Shown in pieces: positions 8,432 to 17,237 of a stretch of DNA of 64,000 nt. The first letter of the stretch is position 1, and each line of letters begins with the position of its first letter. The translations under genes and the position numbers were made by a program. Origin of the DNA: Mariprofundus sp. KV (GTDB lineage: Bacteria; Pseudomonadota; Zetaproteobacteria; Mariprofundales; Mariprofundaceae). Location of the stretch: positions 124,001-188,000 of the forward strand of contig NZ_VWNB01000005.1 of NCBI RefSeq assembly GCF_013387475.1, in the 5' to 3' direction. The notes beneath the pieces were generated by a model, which was not told the DNA's origin, made no database searches, and saw only the letters and a list, made by a program, of their open reading frames with translations.

Positions 8432-9919
8432 ATGCGTCGATCGTTCAACCATGTCATTGTGACCAGTCTGCTATTGACCACAACAGTCATGCCTGTTGCT
8501 GCAGAGGAGATGGATCTTAAAGCCGCCATTACGGCAGTCATTGAAAAACATCCGGAGCTTGAAATAAGCCATCTGGATCGACGCATCGCCCAGAGTGACA
8601 GCCGTCGTATTGAAGGCATGCTCGACCCTGTCGTCACCGCCCGCATCGGTGCCAGCGAAGAGACCACACCTACAACCAGCAGTTTCCAGCCATCAGAAAC
8701 AAGGCTCGGGCAGATCTCCGGCAGCATCAGCAAACCGCTGGCCAGTGGTGGTACACTCGGCGTCAACTTCAACTACAACCGCAGCAGTCAGGCCTATGCC
8801 CCCTCGCCACTGGCGGCGCAACTCTCAAGCTTTAACCCCGCCTATCGCAACCAGATTAACCTCAACTATCGCCACCCGCTGCTTAAAGGTAATGACCGGC
8901 CCGATTACGAACAGTCACTGATCGCCACTCAGGCAGGCGTTCGTGTGGCTGAGATGCAGCAACTGATCACTGCCCGCACGCTGGCGCTGAAAACCACCAA
9001 TGCATGGTTTCAGCTCAGCTCGGATGATATCAATATCCGCATTGCCGAACAGGCCGTAGAACGGGCAAAAGCACTGCTGAACTATCAGCACACACGTGAA
9101 AAGTTCGGACTCATTGAGACTGCGGATCGGCTGCAGGCAGAAGCGCTGCTAGCGGCCCGCAAGACCGACCTGCAACGTGCTCAGGGGCGGCGCGCAGCCA
9201 GCCTGAGTAATCTCAACAGACTGATGCTGCGTGCACCCGAGAGTGAAATATCCATCCAGATTGACACAATAAATGATGTTTCAATACCCCCCATGGCTGA
9301 GGCAGTCGCCGTGGCTGAGGAGAAACGGGCTGAACTGAAACTTCTGCAAGCGCAGATGGATGCGGCAGAGGCCCAACTCACCATGGCACGCGAAGGCGAT
9401 AAACTACAGCTCGATCTGATTGCCGAACTGGGAACCCGGGCACTTAGCAACACAGCACCGGCTGCTGCCGCAGGCGGTTTCACCATCAACGATCACTACG
9501 CCTCCCTCTCTGTTGAACTGAGTGAAGTCATTGGCCGCAACAGCGCCCGTGCAGCGCTGGAGAAAGCGCTACTTCAACAGCAGCGTGTTGCCGCACAGAG
9601 GGTATCCACGCTGGAGCAGATCAGAAGTGATCTATCTACAGCCATCACCTCACTGCGCTCAGGCCGACCTACACTGCTGGCCGCCCGCAAACAGGCAGAA
9701 GCTGAGCGCCGCAAGTTCACAGCTGAGATGAAACGCTACCGCGAAGGGCGCTCTGATACCGCCACACTGGTGCAGTTTGAAGGTGAACTACTCACTGCAG
9801 AGCTTAATGCCGACCTGCAGGCGCTTACCCTGCAACTGGCCGCCAGACAGCTGCTCTGGGCACAGGGCAATCTTCTGGAATCACTGCATATCGATATCGC
9901 TAACGGCAAAGGTTATTAA
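8432..9919 (+). CDS. TolC-family outer membrane efflux protein
   Basis: A 495-residue outer membrane channel of the OEP family. A signal peptide (residues 1-24, ending VAAEE) precedes two repeated long-helix regions; the helices are Ala/Gln/Glu-rich and the first half contains the beta-strand segment around LNYRHPLLKGND. SD AAGGGAG lies five bases before the ATG. The stop is three bases from the start of the RND pump, so both are on one transcript. TolC proteins form trimers that connect inner membrane pumps to the outside. No periplasmic adaptor gene is found beside it. Confidence 0.92.
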   Translation: MRRSFNHVIVTSLLLTTTVMPVAAEEMDLKAAITAVIEKHPELEISHLDRRIAQSDSRRIEGMLDPVVTARIGASEETTPTTSSFQPSETRLGQISGSISKPLASGGTLGVNFNYNRSSQAYAPSPLAAQLSSFNPAYRNQINLNYRHPLLKGNDRPDYEQSLIATQAGVRVAEMQQLITARTLALKTTNAWFQLSSDDINIRIAEQAVERAKALLNYQHTREKFGLIETADRLQAEALLAARKTDLQRAQGRRAASLSNLNRLMLRAPESEISIQIDTINDVSIPPMAEAVAVAEEKRAELKLLQAQMDAAEAQLTMAREGDKLQLDLIAELGTRALSNTAPAAAAGGFTINDHYASLSVELSEVIGRNSARAALEKALLQQQRVAAQRVSTLEQIRSDLSTAITSLRSGRPTLLAARKQAEAERRKFTAEMKRYREGRSDTATLVQFEGELLTAELNADLQALTLQLAARQLLWAQGNLLESLHIDIANGKGY

Positions 9920-9922
9920 ATC

Positions 9923-12900
9923 ATGAAAAGCATTATCGCCTTTTTCGTTAAACGCGGAGTTCTGGTCAACCTCATCTCCGTCATTCTACTGCTGGGCGGC
10001 ATCTACTCGGCCATGCAGATGCAGCGCGAGGCATTTCCGAGCATCAATTTCGATGTGATAGCCGTATCCGGTGCCTATCCGGGTGCAGCGCCGCGTGAAG
10101 TGGAGCGCCTGATGGTGGCTCCGATTGAGCAGGAGTTAAAAGGCATTGATGGCATCAATGTCATCCGCTCCACCGCTTATTCGGGCACCATGCAGATCAC
10201 CATCGAGGTTGATCCGAACTTTGAGGATCGCTCCAGGCTTGTCTCTGACATCCAGCAGGCGATCAACCGTGCAGATCTGCCTGTCGATCTGCCTGCCGAC
10301 CCGATGATCATGGAGGTGAAGTCTGAACAGACACCTGTGCTCACCTTCTCCATCTTCGGTGACTTCGAACCGCTGGCATTGAAACACCTCAGTGCCAAGA
10401 TTGAAGATGATGTGCGTGATATTCATGGCGTTGCCAACGTCTTTGTTCAGGGCGACCGCAAGGAGGAGATCCGCATCGTCCCTGATCCTGAGAAGATGCG
10501 TCGCAGCCGTATCTCCATCCACGATATCATGGCTCTGGTCAGAGGCTGGAATATCAATGCGCCCGGTGGACGCCTGAAAGCAACCGATGGTCAAAGCATT
10601 ATCCGCATCACCGGTGAATTTCTCTCGGCTGAGGATGCAGGCAATCTGGTACTGCGGGCCAATGAACGCGGTCAGGCGCTCTATCTGAAAGATGTGGCAG
10701 AGGTGACCGAAACACTGGAGAGGCCTTATCGCTACGTGGCAGCCAGAGGCGACCCGGCCATCACCATGATTGTGATCAAAAAAGGGGATGCAGATATCAT
10801 CACACTGGTCGACAAGGTTCGTGCCTATCTCGACACCATCCCGCAAAAATATGGTGAAGAGGTGCATGTCAGCGCCTATAACGATTTCTCCACAATCACC
10901 CGGCTCCGACTCGGTGTACTGACCAGCAACGGCACCATCGGACTGGCACTGGTTCTGGTAATGCTGATGCTCTTCCTGCGTCCTGCTGTGGCTCTGACCA
11001 CTGCATGGGGTCTGCCGATCATCTTCTTTGCCGGTATCGGCCTGCTCTATGCAATGGGTATCACCCTCAATCTACTGGTGATGTTCGGCTTTATTATGGT
11101 GCTCGGTCTGATGGTCGATGATGCCATTATTATAGGAGAAAATGCCACCTACCATATGGAGCGTGGCCTCTCCCCCGAACAGGCCGCCATTGAAGGAACC
11201 TACGAACTGATGGGGCCGGTAACCGCAACCGTACTCACCACTATCGTAGCCTTTATGCCTCTGCTGTTTATGGATGGCATTATCGGTAAGTTTATTGCCA
11301 ACATCCCGCTGGTCGTGGTGATCCTGCTCGCCTTCTCGTGGTTTGAAGCGATCTTTATTCTACCCAACCATATTCGCGATGTTGCCAACGCCAACAAACA
11401 CCCTAAAGAGCGGGTGCTGTTTATCTGGATTACCGCTGCCTACACCTGGTTGCTGGAAAAAGCGGTAAGACTTCGCTACCTGACCATTCTGATCACCATT
11501 GCAGCTCTACTCGGAAGCTTCGCTCTGGCAGGCACCATGAAGTTCCAGCTCTTCCCCTCCGGAGCCGAGAGCACATTCTACCTTCGCGTCACCATGCCAA
11601 CAGGCACCACACTCGAAGAGATGCGAGACAACCTGAAAAAACTCGATAGCGAGGTTCGTAAGCGCATTGATCCGGCCCTCTTGGAAACCACCACGATGAT
11701 CGCTGGCGAGAATAGTGCCGACCAGCGCGAAGCGCTCAAGCAGATCGGTGATCGCTTCGGCTTTGAACGCATCATCCTGATTCCATTTACCGAACGTACT
11801 GTAAAAGCGCACGATGTGATGAGCGTACTGAAAAGTGAAATCCCCCCTCTCTTCCCTAAACTGGATATCAGTTTTGCCATGGAGAGTCCCGGCCCTCCGG
11901 TAGGACGCGCTCTGCAGGTTGAGTTAACCGGTGGTGATGAAGCGACCATGACCAGAGTTGCCAAACGGCTGGTTGCGCAACTGCAGACCATCAAGGGTGT
12001 CTATGCCGTAGAGAGTGACCTTGAACCGGGAGATCCGGAGGTTCGGATTGTCATGGATCGCAAACTTGCCGCCTATGCCGGAGTTGACCTGGCCACCGCA
12101 AGCACCCATATCCGTGCCGCATTTGACGGATTGCGCGTCTCCACCATCAAACGTGGCAAAGAGGAGATTGATGTCACCATTCGCTACCCTGAACAGGCAC
12201 AGCGCGACATTAACACCCTGATGAAGCTTGAGATCCCCAATCAGCGCGGCGGCCTTATTCCCCTGCACAGGATTGCCCATCTGGAGAGCAGAGAGGGGAC
12301 AAGCAGTATTCGTCACAAAGATGCCCGGCGTGTGATCAATGTCTCAGCCGAAGTGGACAAGAAAAACATGACCTCAAAAGAGCTCAACGCGATTGTCCTG
12401 CAAAGCCGAGAGCAGTGGCTTGCAGATGATGCAGAGGCAGTGCATGTAAATCTTGGTGGAGAGGAGGAGAAAACGCAGGAGTCTGTACGCGGGCTCGCAT
12501 TCAGCTTCCTGTTTGCACTGCTTGGTATCTTTGCCATTCTGGCCGTGCAGTTTAACCGTGTTGGTTATCCAATCCTTGTCATGCTGGCGATCCCGTTCGG
12601 CGTCATCGGTATTGTCGCTGGCTTTTTCCTGCATGGTGCCCCCCTCTCATTCATGGCCATGATGGGTTTTGTGGCATTGACAGGCGTGGTGGTCAACTCA
12701 TCGCTGGTGATGGCAGTGTTTATTCAGCGCCAGATCAATGATGGCGTCCCCTGGCGCAATGCAATTATGGAGAGCGGCAGACGGCGTCTGCGTGCAGTAC
12801 TTCTTACCGCCATCACCACTGTTGTGGGTTTGTTGCCAACAGCCTACGGCTGGGGAGGACACGATCCATTTGTTGCACCGATGGCCCTGGCACTCTCCTG

Positions 12901-13018
12901 GGGACTGATGTTCTCCACAGTGATCACACTCTTCTCCGTACCTGCCGCACTGGGGATTGCTCTGGATATCAAACAGAAAACGGAGCAGCTACTGGGCAAA
13001 GAGGTGACGGTAAAGTAA
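9923..13018 (+). CDS. RND efflux transporter (AcrB/MdtB-like permease)
   Basis: A 1031-residue inner membrane proton-driven pump with the usual 12 membrane segments and two large periplasmic loops. N-terminal MKSIIAFFVKRGVLVNLISV is typical of the hydrophobe/amphiphile exporter class. The conserved Asp pair of TM4 is seen in GLMVDDAIIIGEN (about residue 400), and repeat two has the matching GFVALTGVVVNSSLVM. It is immediately downstream of the TolC-type gene. RND pumps normally need a membrane fusion protein, which is missing here, so the pump either borrows one or works differently. The substrate cannot be read from sequence. Confidence 0.95.
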   Translation: MKSIIAFFVKRGVLVNLISVILLLGGIYSAMQMQREAFPSINFDVIAVSGAYPGAAPREVERLMVAPIEQELKGIDGINVIRSTAYSGTMQITIEVDPNFEDRSRLVSDIQQAINRADLPVDLPADPMIMEVKSEQTPVLTFSIFGDFEPLALKHLSAKIEDDVRDIHGVANVFVQGDRKEEIRIVPDPEKMRRSRISIHDIMALVRGWNINAPGGRLKATDGQSIIRITGEFLSAEDAGNLVLRANERGQALYLKDVAEVTETLERPYRYVAARGDPAITMIVIKKGDADIITLVDKVRAYLDTIPQKYGEEVHVSAYNDFSTITRLRLGVLTSNGTIGLALVLVMLMLFLRPAVALTTAWGLPIIFFAGIGLLYAMGITLNLLVMFGFIMVLGLMVDDAIIIGENATYHMERGLSPEQAAIEGTYELMGPVTATVLTTIVAFMPLLFMDGIIGKFIANIPLVVVILLAFSWFEAIFILPNHIRDVANANKHPKERVLFIWITAAYTWLLEKAVRLRYLTILITIAALLGSFALAGTMKFQLFPSGAESTFYLRVTMPTGTTLEEMRDNLKKLDSEVRKRIDPALLETTTMIAGENSADQREALKQIGDRFGFERIILIPFTERTVKAHDVMSVLKSEIPPLFPKLDISFAMESPGPPVGRALQVELTGGDEATMTRVAKRLVAQLQTIKGVYAVESDLEPGDPEVRIVMDRKLAAYAGVDLATASTHIRAAFDGLRVSTIKRGKEEIDVTIRYPEQAQRDINTLMKLEIPNQRGGLIPLHRIAHLESREGTSSIRHKDARRVINVSAEVDKKNMTSKELNAIVLQSREQWLADDAEAVHVNLGGEEEKTQESVRGLAFSFLFALLGIFAILAVQFNRVGYPILVMLAIPFGVIGIVAGFFLHGAPLSFMAMMGFVALTGVVVNSSLVMAVFIQRQINDGVPWRNAIMESGRRRLRAVLLTAITTVVGLLPTAYGWGGHDPFVAPMALALSWGLMFSTVITLFSVPAALGIALDIKQKTEQLLGKEVTVK

Positions 13019-13064
13019 TATCACAGAACAGCTTGAACATGTGGCACTGTAAATACCCGAGCGT

Positions 13065-13094
13065 TTTACTTGTGTATTCTAAATGTTTTTTAAT
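13065..13094 (+). promoter_or_regulatory. Possible sigma70 promoter for the first small RNA
   Basis: TTTACT (13065-13070) and TTTAAT (13089-13094) with an 18-base spacer are four- and five-of-six matches to -35 and -10. The first RNA could instead be processed from the 3' end of the efflux transcript. Confidence 0.35.
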
Positions 13095-13100
13095 GCCCTG

Positions 13101-13217
13101 TTCACCGCTCCATCATTGCATCCATGCATAGTTCGTCCTGTCTGGTGTCACCCTCCCCTCCCTCCCCGGCATCAGACACCCTCTATTAGAAAAGGCCCCG
13201 CATCAGCGGGGCCTTTT
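13101..13217 (+). ncRNA. Candidate small RNA A with C-rich loop
   Basis: Non-coding stretch after the RND gene ending in a strong terminator. A nine-base stem TGTCTGGTG (13139-13147) / CATCAGACA (13170-13178) presents a 22-base loop composed almost only of C and T (13148-13169). Twelve bases later comes the terminator GGCCCCGC-ATCA-GCGGGGCC plus T-run. The start is a guess from the weak promoter. The C-rich loop could pair with G-rich ribosome binding sites, as in known anti-SD small RNAs; that is inference. The paralogous element B follows. Confidence 0.55.
13190..13217 (+). terminator. Rho-independent terminator (small RNA A / RND operon)
   Basis: Stem AAGGCCCCGC with ATCA loop and GCGGGGCCTT, flanked by an A-run and followed by TTTTTT. 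Strong on the plus strand and weaker on the minus strand. Confidence 0.92.
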
Positions 13218-13286
13218 TTCGTTAGCTAAACATAAAAATTTTGCTTTTCACAAGAGGGGCGGGAGATGTCACAGGCATGACGTAAA

Positions 13287-13304
13287 TTGGCCTTATACTT
13301 GCTT
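13287..13304 (+). promoter_or_regulatory. Sigma54-type (-24/-12) promoter for small RNA B
   Basis: TTGGCCTTATACTTGCTT has the diagnostic GG (13289-13290) and GC (13301-13302) exactly ten bases apart, within TTGGC and TTGC blocks. An interrupted palindrome GTCA-N6-TGAC (13268-13281) lies just upstream. The predicted start is about 13313. An overlapping TATACT could also act as a sigma70 -10, but no good -35 accompanies it. Confidence 0.55.
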
Positions 13305-13312
13305 AGTCGGTT

Positions 13313-13410
13313 ACAGCCAAATGACAGCAATAGATTCGGCCCATCCATCTTTCCCCACTTCCCCACAATGGGTCGGATCTAAAAAGGCCCTGCATACGCA
13401 GGGCCTTTTT
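13313..13410 (+). ncRNA. Candidate small RNA B with C-rich loop, paralogue of A
   Basis: About 97 bases from the predicted sigma54 start to the terminator. A 12-base fully paired stem (two G-U pairs) GATTCGGCCCAT (13333-13344) / ATGGGTCGGATC (13368-13379) holds a 23-base loop containing TTCCCCAC twice. The terminator follows directly and is nearly the same as that of element A, pointing to a tandem duplication with diverged loops. No SD-preceded reading frame fits. Function unknown; loop pairing with G-rich mRNA leaders is inferred. Confidence 0.6.
13381..13410. terminator. Bidirectional terminator (small RNA B and CPA1 antiporter)
   Basis: AAAAAGGCCCTGC-ATAC-GCAGGGCCTTTTT, perfect stem with A-run and T-run on either side, so it works from both strands. 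It ends 30 bases from the stop of the minus-strand antiporter gene. Confidence 0.92.
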
Positions 13411-13440
13411 ACTATTACAGCGTTCTAAAGAGAGATCGGT

Positions 13441-14829
13441 TTAATGATGACCGCCTTCCTCTTCCAGCTCTCTGGCAAAGATGGCGCTGTTTTTACCGAT
13501 AATACCAAGCAGAATGAATGAGTAGATGAAGGTGGAGAGCATAATCACACCCACCACAATCGCTGTGAACATCTCCATATGCTCAAAGGTAGAGGGGATC
13601 ATCATCAGCATAACGATAGAGAGACCACCTTTGATTCCGGCAAAGGTGAGCACACCCCACCAGCGGAAATTCACATTGGTCATCTTATCGGTGCGATTGG
13701 TAATAAAGGCGAACTTGGCCATCATCGCCGCACGAATCACCGTTGTAGCCAGGAACATCACCATAATTTCGGTTTTATATTTCAGCAGCAGATCCATATC
13801 GATCATCTCTGCCATGGCGATAAATAGCATGGTATTGGCAACAATGGCCAGCAGCTGCACATCCTCTTTGGTGCGCATATGGCGATCACGCTCCTCGACT
13901 GTCGCCTTGATGGTCTGAATGGCAGTATGAATCAGTGAACGTGAAGTTTTCTCTGATACAGATTCACGCTCCAGCGCCTCCTCCTCCTGCTCAAGACGTT
14001 TATCATCATCAACCACAGATTTGGATAGAATATGGTGCACGGTCACTGTAGCAAAAATACAGGCCAGAATACCGGAGAGATGCATATGTGAGTGACCACC
14101 GAAGAGGTTCAGAAGCACATAGAAGTGCTCTGAGATCTCAAATGCGCCGTAACCGGTCAGAATCAGGATCAGCAGTTCAGCAATACGATTATCGGTTGTC
14201 TTCATCGCCATCAGACCGATATAACCGATCAGCACACCCAGCACAGCCGATCCACCAACCACCACCAGCGAGGTTTGGGCCACATAACCGGCTGTGATCT
14301 CGCCGCCATCAAGTGCATAGAGTCCGATAAATACAAATACAATCAGGGCTGTTGCATCATTAAACAGGCTCTCACCCTCACAGAGGATTTTAAGGCGATG
14401 AGGCAGCTCAAATTTGGAGAAGATACTAACCACGGAGACAGGGTCGGTAGCCAGCACCATGGCAAATAACATAATAATCGCAGCTGTGGAGAGGTTGTAC
14501 TGACCAAACAGTGAATCACCAATCAACAGGGCGGTCACCACCGAGAAAGAGACAGCTACTACAGCCAGATAGAAGAGGCTCAGCCCGTGCTCCTTGAGAT
14601 CCTCCACCTTCAACTCCAGTGAATCCCCAATCAGCAGGATAGGTAGTAACAAAATCACCAGTGCAGCAAAATGTTCAGCATCACCGGTGAGCATAAACAG
14701 GTCACCGAAAATAAGGTGGAACACAAAACTCAGGGCAATCAGCCCAACCGGAGAGGGTATTTTCATCTTATCCTCAAGCTGTAACGCCAGATAGAGAATG
14801 GCGGCAATCGACAGTACTGTAATAATCAT
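13441..14829 (-). CDS. CPA1-family cation:proton antiporter
   Basis: A 462-residue Na+(or K+)/H+ exchanger of the inner membrane with about 12 membrane segments. The CPA1 hallmarks are present: LATDPVSVVSIF and GESLFNDATALIVFVF, whose Asp residues bind the cation, and the later ...FAGIKGGLSIVM segment. A hydrophilic charged stretch near 275-320 (many Glu/Lys/Asp, EEEALERESVSEKTSRS) interrupts the membrane region and ends up in the cytoplasm, which may be a regulatory insertion. Single gene, with a shared terminator downstream. Likely role: pH and Na+ homeostasis. Confidence 0.93.
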   Translation of the reverse strand: MIITVLSIAAILYLALQLEDKMKIPSPVGLIALSFVFHLIFGDLFMLTGDAEHFAALVILLLPILLIGDSLELKVEDLKEHGLSLFYLAVVAVSFSVVTALLIGDSLFGQYNLSTAAIIMLFAMVLATDPVSVVSIFSKFELPHRLKILCEGESLFNDATALIVFVFIGLYALDGGEITAGYVAQTSLVVVGGSAVLGVLIGYIGLMAMKTTDNRIAELLILILTGYGAFEISEHFYVLLNLFGGHSHMHLSGILACIFATVTVHHILSKSVVDDDKRLEQEEEALERESVSEKTSRSLIHTAIQTIKATVEERDRHMRTKEDVQLLAIVANTMLFIAMAEMIDMDLLLKYKTEIMVMFLATTVIRAAMMAKFAFITNRTDKMTNVNFRWWGVLTFAGIKGGLSIVMLMMIPSTFEHMEMFTAIVVGVIMLSTFIYSFILLGIIGKNSAIFARELEEEGGHH

Positions 14830-14925
14830 ATTCGGGTCCCTCCGTCATGAGTGTAAATTTGATTGAGCAAAAACCAGGCCATTTTCATCCCATTTACCCG
14901 CAACAGTTTTGCATTGGCTCAATAA

Positions 14926-16197
14926 ATGCAACAAAAGCGTGCTTCAAGTCTGTGTTCCTGTTCGAATAGGCCTATGCCTGAATCGTCGAAATCATCTGCA
15001 CCAGAGTCGACTGCCATCAAATGGAAACAGCATCTCATGCTGCAGCCACCGGTTGCACCTGGCGGCTGCATCTGGGTACACGCCTGCTCGGTAGGTGAAG
15101 TCGGTTCGGTTGCACCGCTGATCAGGGTGCTGCTGGATAAGGGGCACCATGTGCATCTGACAGTAGTGACTGCAACCGGTTTTGCACATGCCCATCGCCT
15201 GCTCGGAGCAGAGATCTCTGTCTCCTATCTGCCATGGGATCTGCCCACCCTGTTCAGCCGTTTTCTACGCAGATTAAAACCTGCCCTGCTGCTACTGGCT
15301 GAGACCGAATTCTGGCCGGGCATGTTGCGCGCCTGCCACAAACAGAGGGTGGCGGTAATCGGTATCAATACGCGTATCTCTGACCGCTCCTTCCCGCGCT
15401 ACCATGCCAGCCGTATTTTCTGGAGATCGGCCTTAAAACCTGTATCACTGTTTCTGGCTCAGAGTGATATTGATGCCGAGCGGCTGATCGCGATGGGTGT
15501 TGATCGTGAAAAGGTTCGCGTTGCAGGCAACCTCAAATACGCCATCACAGCCCCCGCAGTTGATGCGACCCAACTGCGTAAGCAACTTGATCCCGGCGCC
15601 AGTCGTCCGATCCTGCTGGTAGCCAGCACACATGAGAAAGAGGATGAGAAGATTCTCGATATGTGGCCGGCATGGCACGCCTGCTGCCCCGATCTGTTAT
15701 TGGTCATTGTGCCGCGCCATCCGCAGCGCTTTGATCAGGTGGCAGAGAAAATCAGCGCGCGCGGATTAAAGCTAAAGCGCTGGTCTGCACAGACAGATGG
15801 AGATACCTCCTCCCCTGATCTGGTGCTGATTGATGCGATGGGGCTACTCGGCAAGCTCTATACCGTAGCCGATGCCGTGATTATTGCCGGCAGCCTGACC
15901 AATATCGGCGGCCATAATCCGCTGGAAGCGGCCATCTGCGGGCGCGGTGTAGTCACCGGCCCCCATGTACAGAATTTCCGTGAGATTATGGATGCGATGC
16001 GTTGTGAGGATGCAGCCATTGTTGCAGCCGATGATAGCGAACTGGAGAAGGTTATCTGCCGACTGCTCACTCATCCGGAGGCGTTGCAGCAGCTCAATGG
16101 CAGTGCAGCACTCTTTATCCGCGACAAAAGCACAGTACTGGCGCGTATCATGGCTGAGATAGAGCCACTACTGGCCGGACTGGAGAGGCAATCTTGA
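14926..16197 (+). CDS. waaA: 3-deoxy-D-manno-octulosonic acid (Kdo) transferase
   Basis: GT-B glycosyltransferase that adds Kdo to lipid IVA in lipopolysaccharide synthesis. Motifs match the family: IWVHACSVGEVGSVAPL with the catalytic Glu, LLAETEFWPG, ASTHEKEDE, VPRHPQRF, and GGHNPLEAA. The first 45 residues are hydrophilic (Ser/Lys-rich) and lack the N-terminal membrane anchor seen in E. coli WaaA, though the length before the SVGE motif is similar. A stop codon lies directly before ATG 14926, so no anchor is encoded upstream; 14974 or 15034 are alternative starts, and none has a good SD. Overlaps lpxK. Confidence 0.93.
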   Translation: MQQKRASSLCSCSNRPMPESSKSSAPESTAIKWKQHLMLQPPVAPGGCIWVHACSVGEVGSVAPLIRVLLDKGHHVHLTVVTATGFAHAHRLLGAEISVSYLPWDLPTLFSRFLRRLKPALLLLAETEFWPGMLRACHKQRVAVIGINTRISDRSFPRYHASRIFWRSALKPVSLFLAQSDIDAERLIAMGVDREKVRVAGNLKYAITAPAVDATQLRKQLDPGASRPILLVASTHEKEDEKILDMWPAWHACCPDLLLVIVPRHPQRFDQVAEKISARGLKLKRWSAQTDGDTSSPDLVLIDAMGLLGKLYTVADAVIIAGSLTNIGGHNPLEAAICGRGVVTGPHVQNFREIMDAMRCEDAAIVAADDSELEKVICRLLTHPEALQQLNGSAALFIRDKSTVLARIMAEIEPLLAGLERQS

Positions 16198-17186
16198 GCG
16201 ACATGCACAGTCGCATCGAGCGAATCTGGTGGAGCAGAGGTGAACCACCGCTGCTGCTGCGCCTTTTTGAACCGCTCTACCGGGTTATCAATAACATCAA
16301 TCTCAAGCGCCGCGCCACGCAACCGGCTGAGCCACCACTGCCACTGATATCGATCGGCAACATCACTGCCGGCGGCAGTGGCAAAACGCCCTTTGCCATC
16401 TGGCTTGCTCACGCCCTGAAAACAGAAGGTTATGCTCCTGTGCTGCTCTGTCGCGGCGATGGCGGAAGTAACACCATGCCGACGCTGGTTGATGAAGCTG
16501 CAGATCCCGCCATCGTCGGTGATGAAGCACGTCTGCTTGCCGATGCCTCGGGATGCCCGGTCATTGCTTCAAGAGATCGCATTGCCGGCACTCATATGGC
16601 TGCCGAACTCGGTAATATCATCATTCTCGATGATGGCTTCCAGTACCGCCATCTGGCGCGCAGCTGTGACATTGTACTCATACCCTCTGAAGGGGTTGGC
16701 AACGGCCACCTGATCCCTGCTGGCCCCCTTCGTGAGCCTGTAGCGGCACTACAGCGTGCCGATATTGTTGTCCGTACCGGTGATGAAGATGAGCAGGCCA
16801 GTTGTTCGCCTTTAAGTGCAGATCGCGAATGGCGCTGGCAGAGCCAGCCCGCCGGTCTGATCGATATCATGAACAGCGGCGCTGAAGCACCCGCCAGCCT
16901 CTATGCCGCCACAGCCATTGCCCGGCCACAACGCTTTTTCGATGCGCTTGGCAAAAGCGGTTTTGAGCTAACCGGTTCAAGATCATTTCCCGATCACCAC
17001 CGTTTCACTCAATCCGAGGTTGATGCGCTTACGCAACATCCCGATGTCGCGATCACCGCTAAAGATGCGGTCAAACTGGTTCCACTCTGGCCTAAAGATA
17101 AGCCACTCTGGTTGCTTAAACTGCAAGGCAGTGGTGAACCGGGTTTGATTGAGGAAATCATCCAGCATCTAAAAAAAGAGCCATAA
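16194..17186 (+). CDS. lpxK: Tetraacyldisaccharide 4'-kinase
   Basis: Inner membrane-associated kinase that phosphorylates the lipid A disaccharide at 4' to form lipid IVA. At 330 residues it has the usual length. P-loop TAGGSGKTP (58-66), LDDGFQYRHLARSCDIVL, and the GPLREP motif are diagnostic. The TTG start at 16194 is preferred: GGAGAGG ends six bases upstream and the TTGA overlaps the waaA stop, whereas ATG 16203 would be fifteen bases from the SD. waaA uses the product of LpxK, so the pair forms a lipid A operon closed by a strong terminator. Confidence 0.96.
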   Translation: MSDMHSRIERIWWSRGEPPLLLRLFEPLYRVINNINLKRRATQPAEPPLPLISIGNITAGGSGKTPFAIWLAHALKTEGYAPVLLCRGDGGSNTMPTLVDEAADPAIVGDEARLLADASGCPVIASRDRIAGTHMAAELGNIIILDDGFQYRHLARSCDIVLIPSEGVGNGHLIPAGPLREPVAALQRADIVVRTGDEDEQASCSPLSADREWRWQSQPAGLIDIMNSGAEAPASLYAATAIARPQRFFDALGKSGFELTGSRSFPDHHRFTQSEVDALTQHPDVAITAKDAVKLVPLWPKDKPLWLLKLQGSGEPGLIEEIIQHLKKEP

Positions 17187-17216
17187 AAAAAACCGCCACA
17201 AGGGCGGTTTTTTTTA
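17186..17216. terminator. Bidirectional terminator between lpxK and ppiD
   Basis: A-run, stem ACCGCC / GGCGGT extended by A-T pairs, loop ACAAG, T-run of eight. Serves the convergent lpxK (+) and ppiD (-) genes. Confidence 0.92.
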
Positions 17217-17237
17217 TAAGCTGCTTAGTATCAGGCT

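Noticed and set aside
13040-13060. TGGCAC before small RNA A as a second sigma54 promoter
   Set aside because: The -12 element is missing (AC in place of GC at the right distance).
13101-13410. CsrA/RsmA sponge RNAs
   Set aside because: The loops are C-rich and lack the repeated GGA loops that CsrA family proteins bind.
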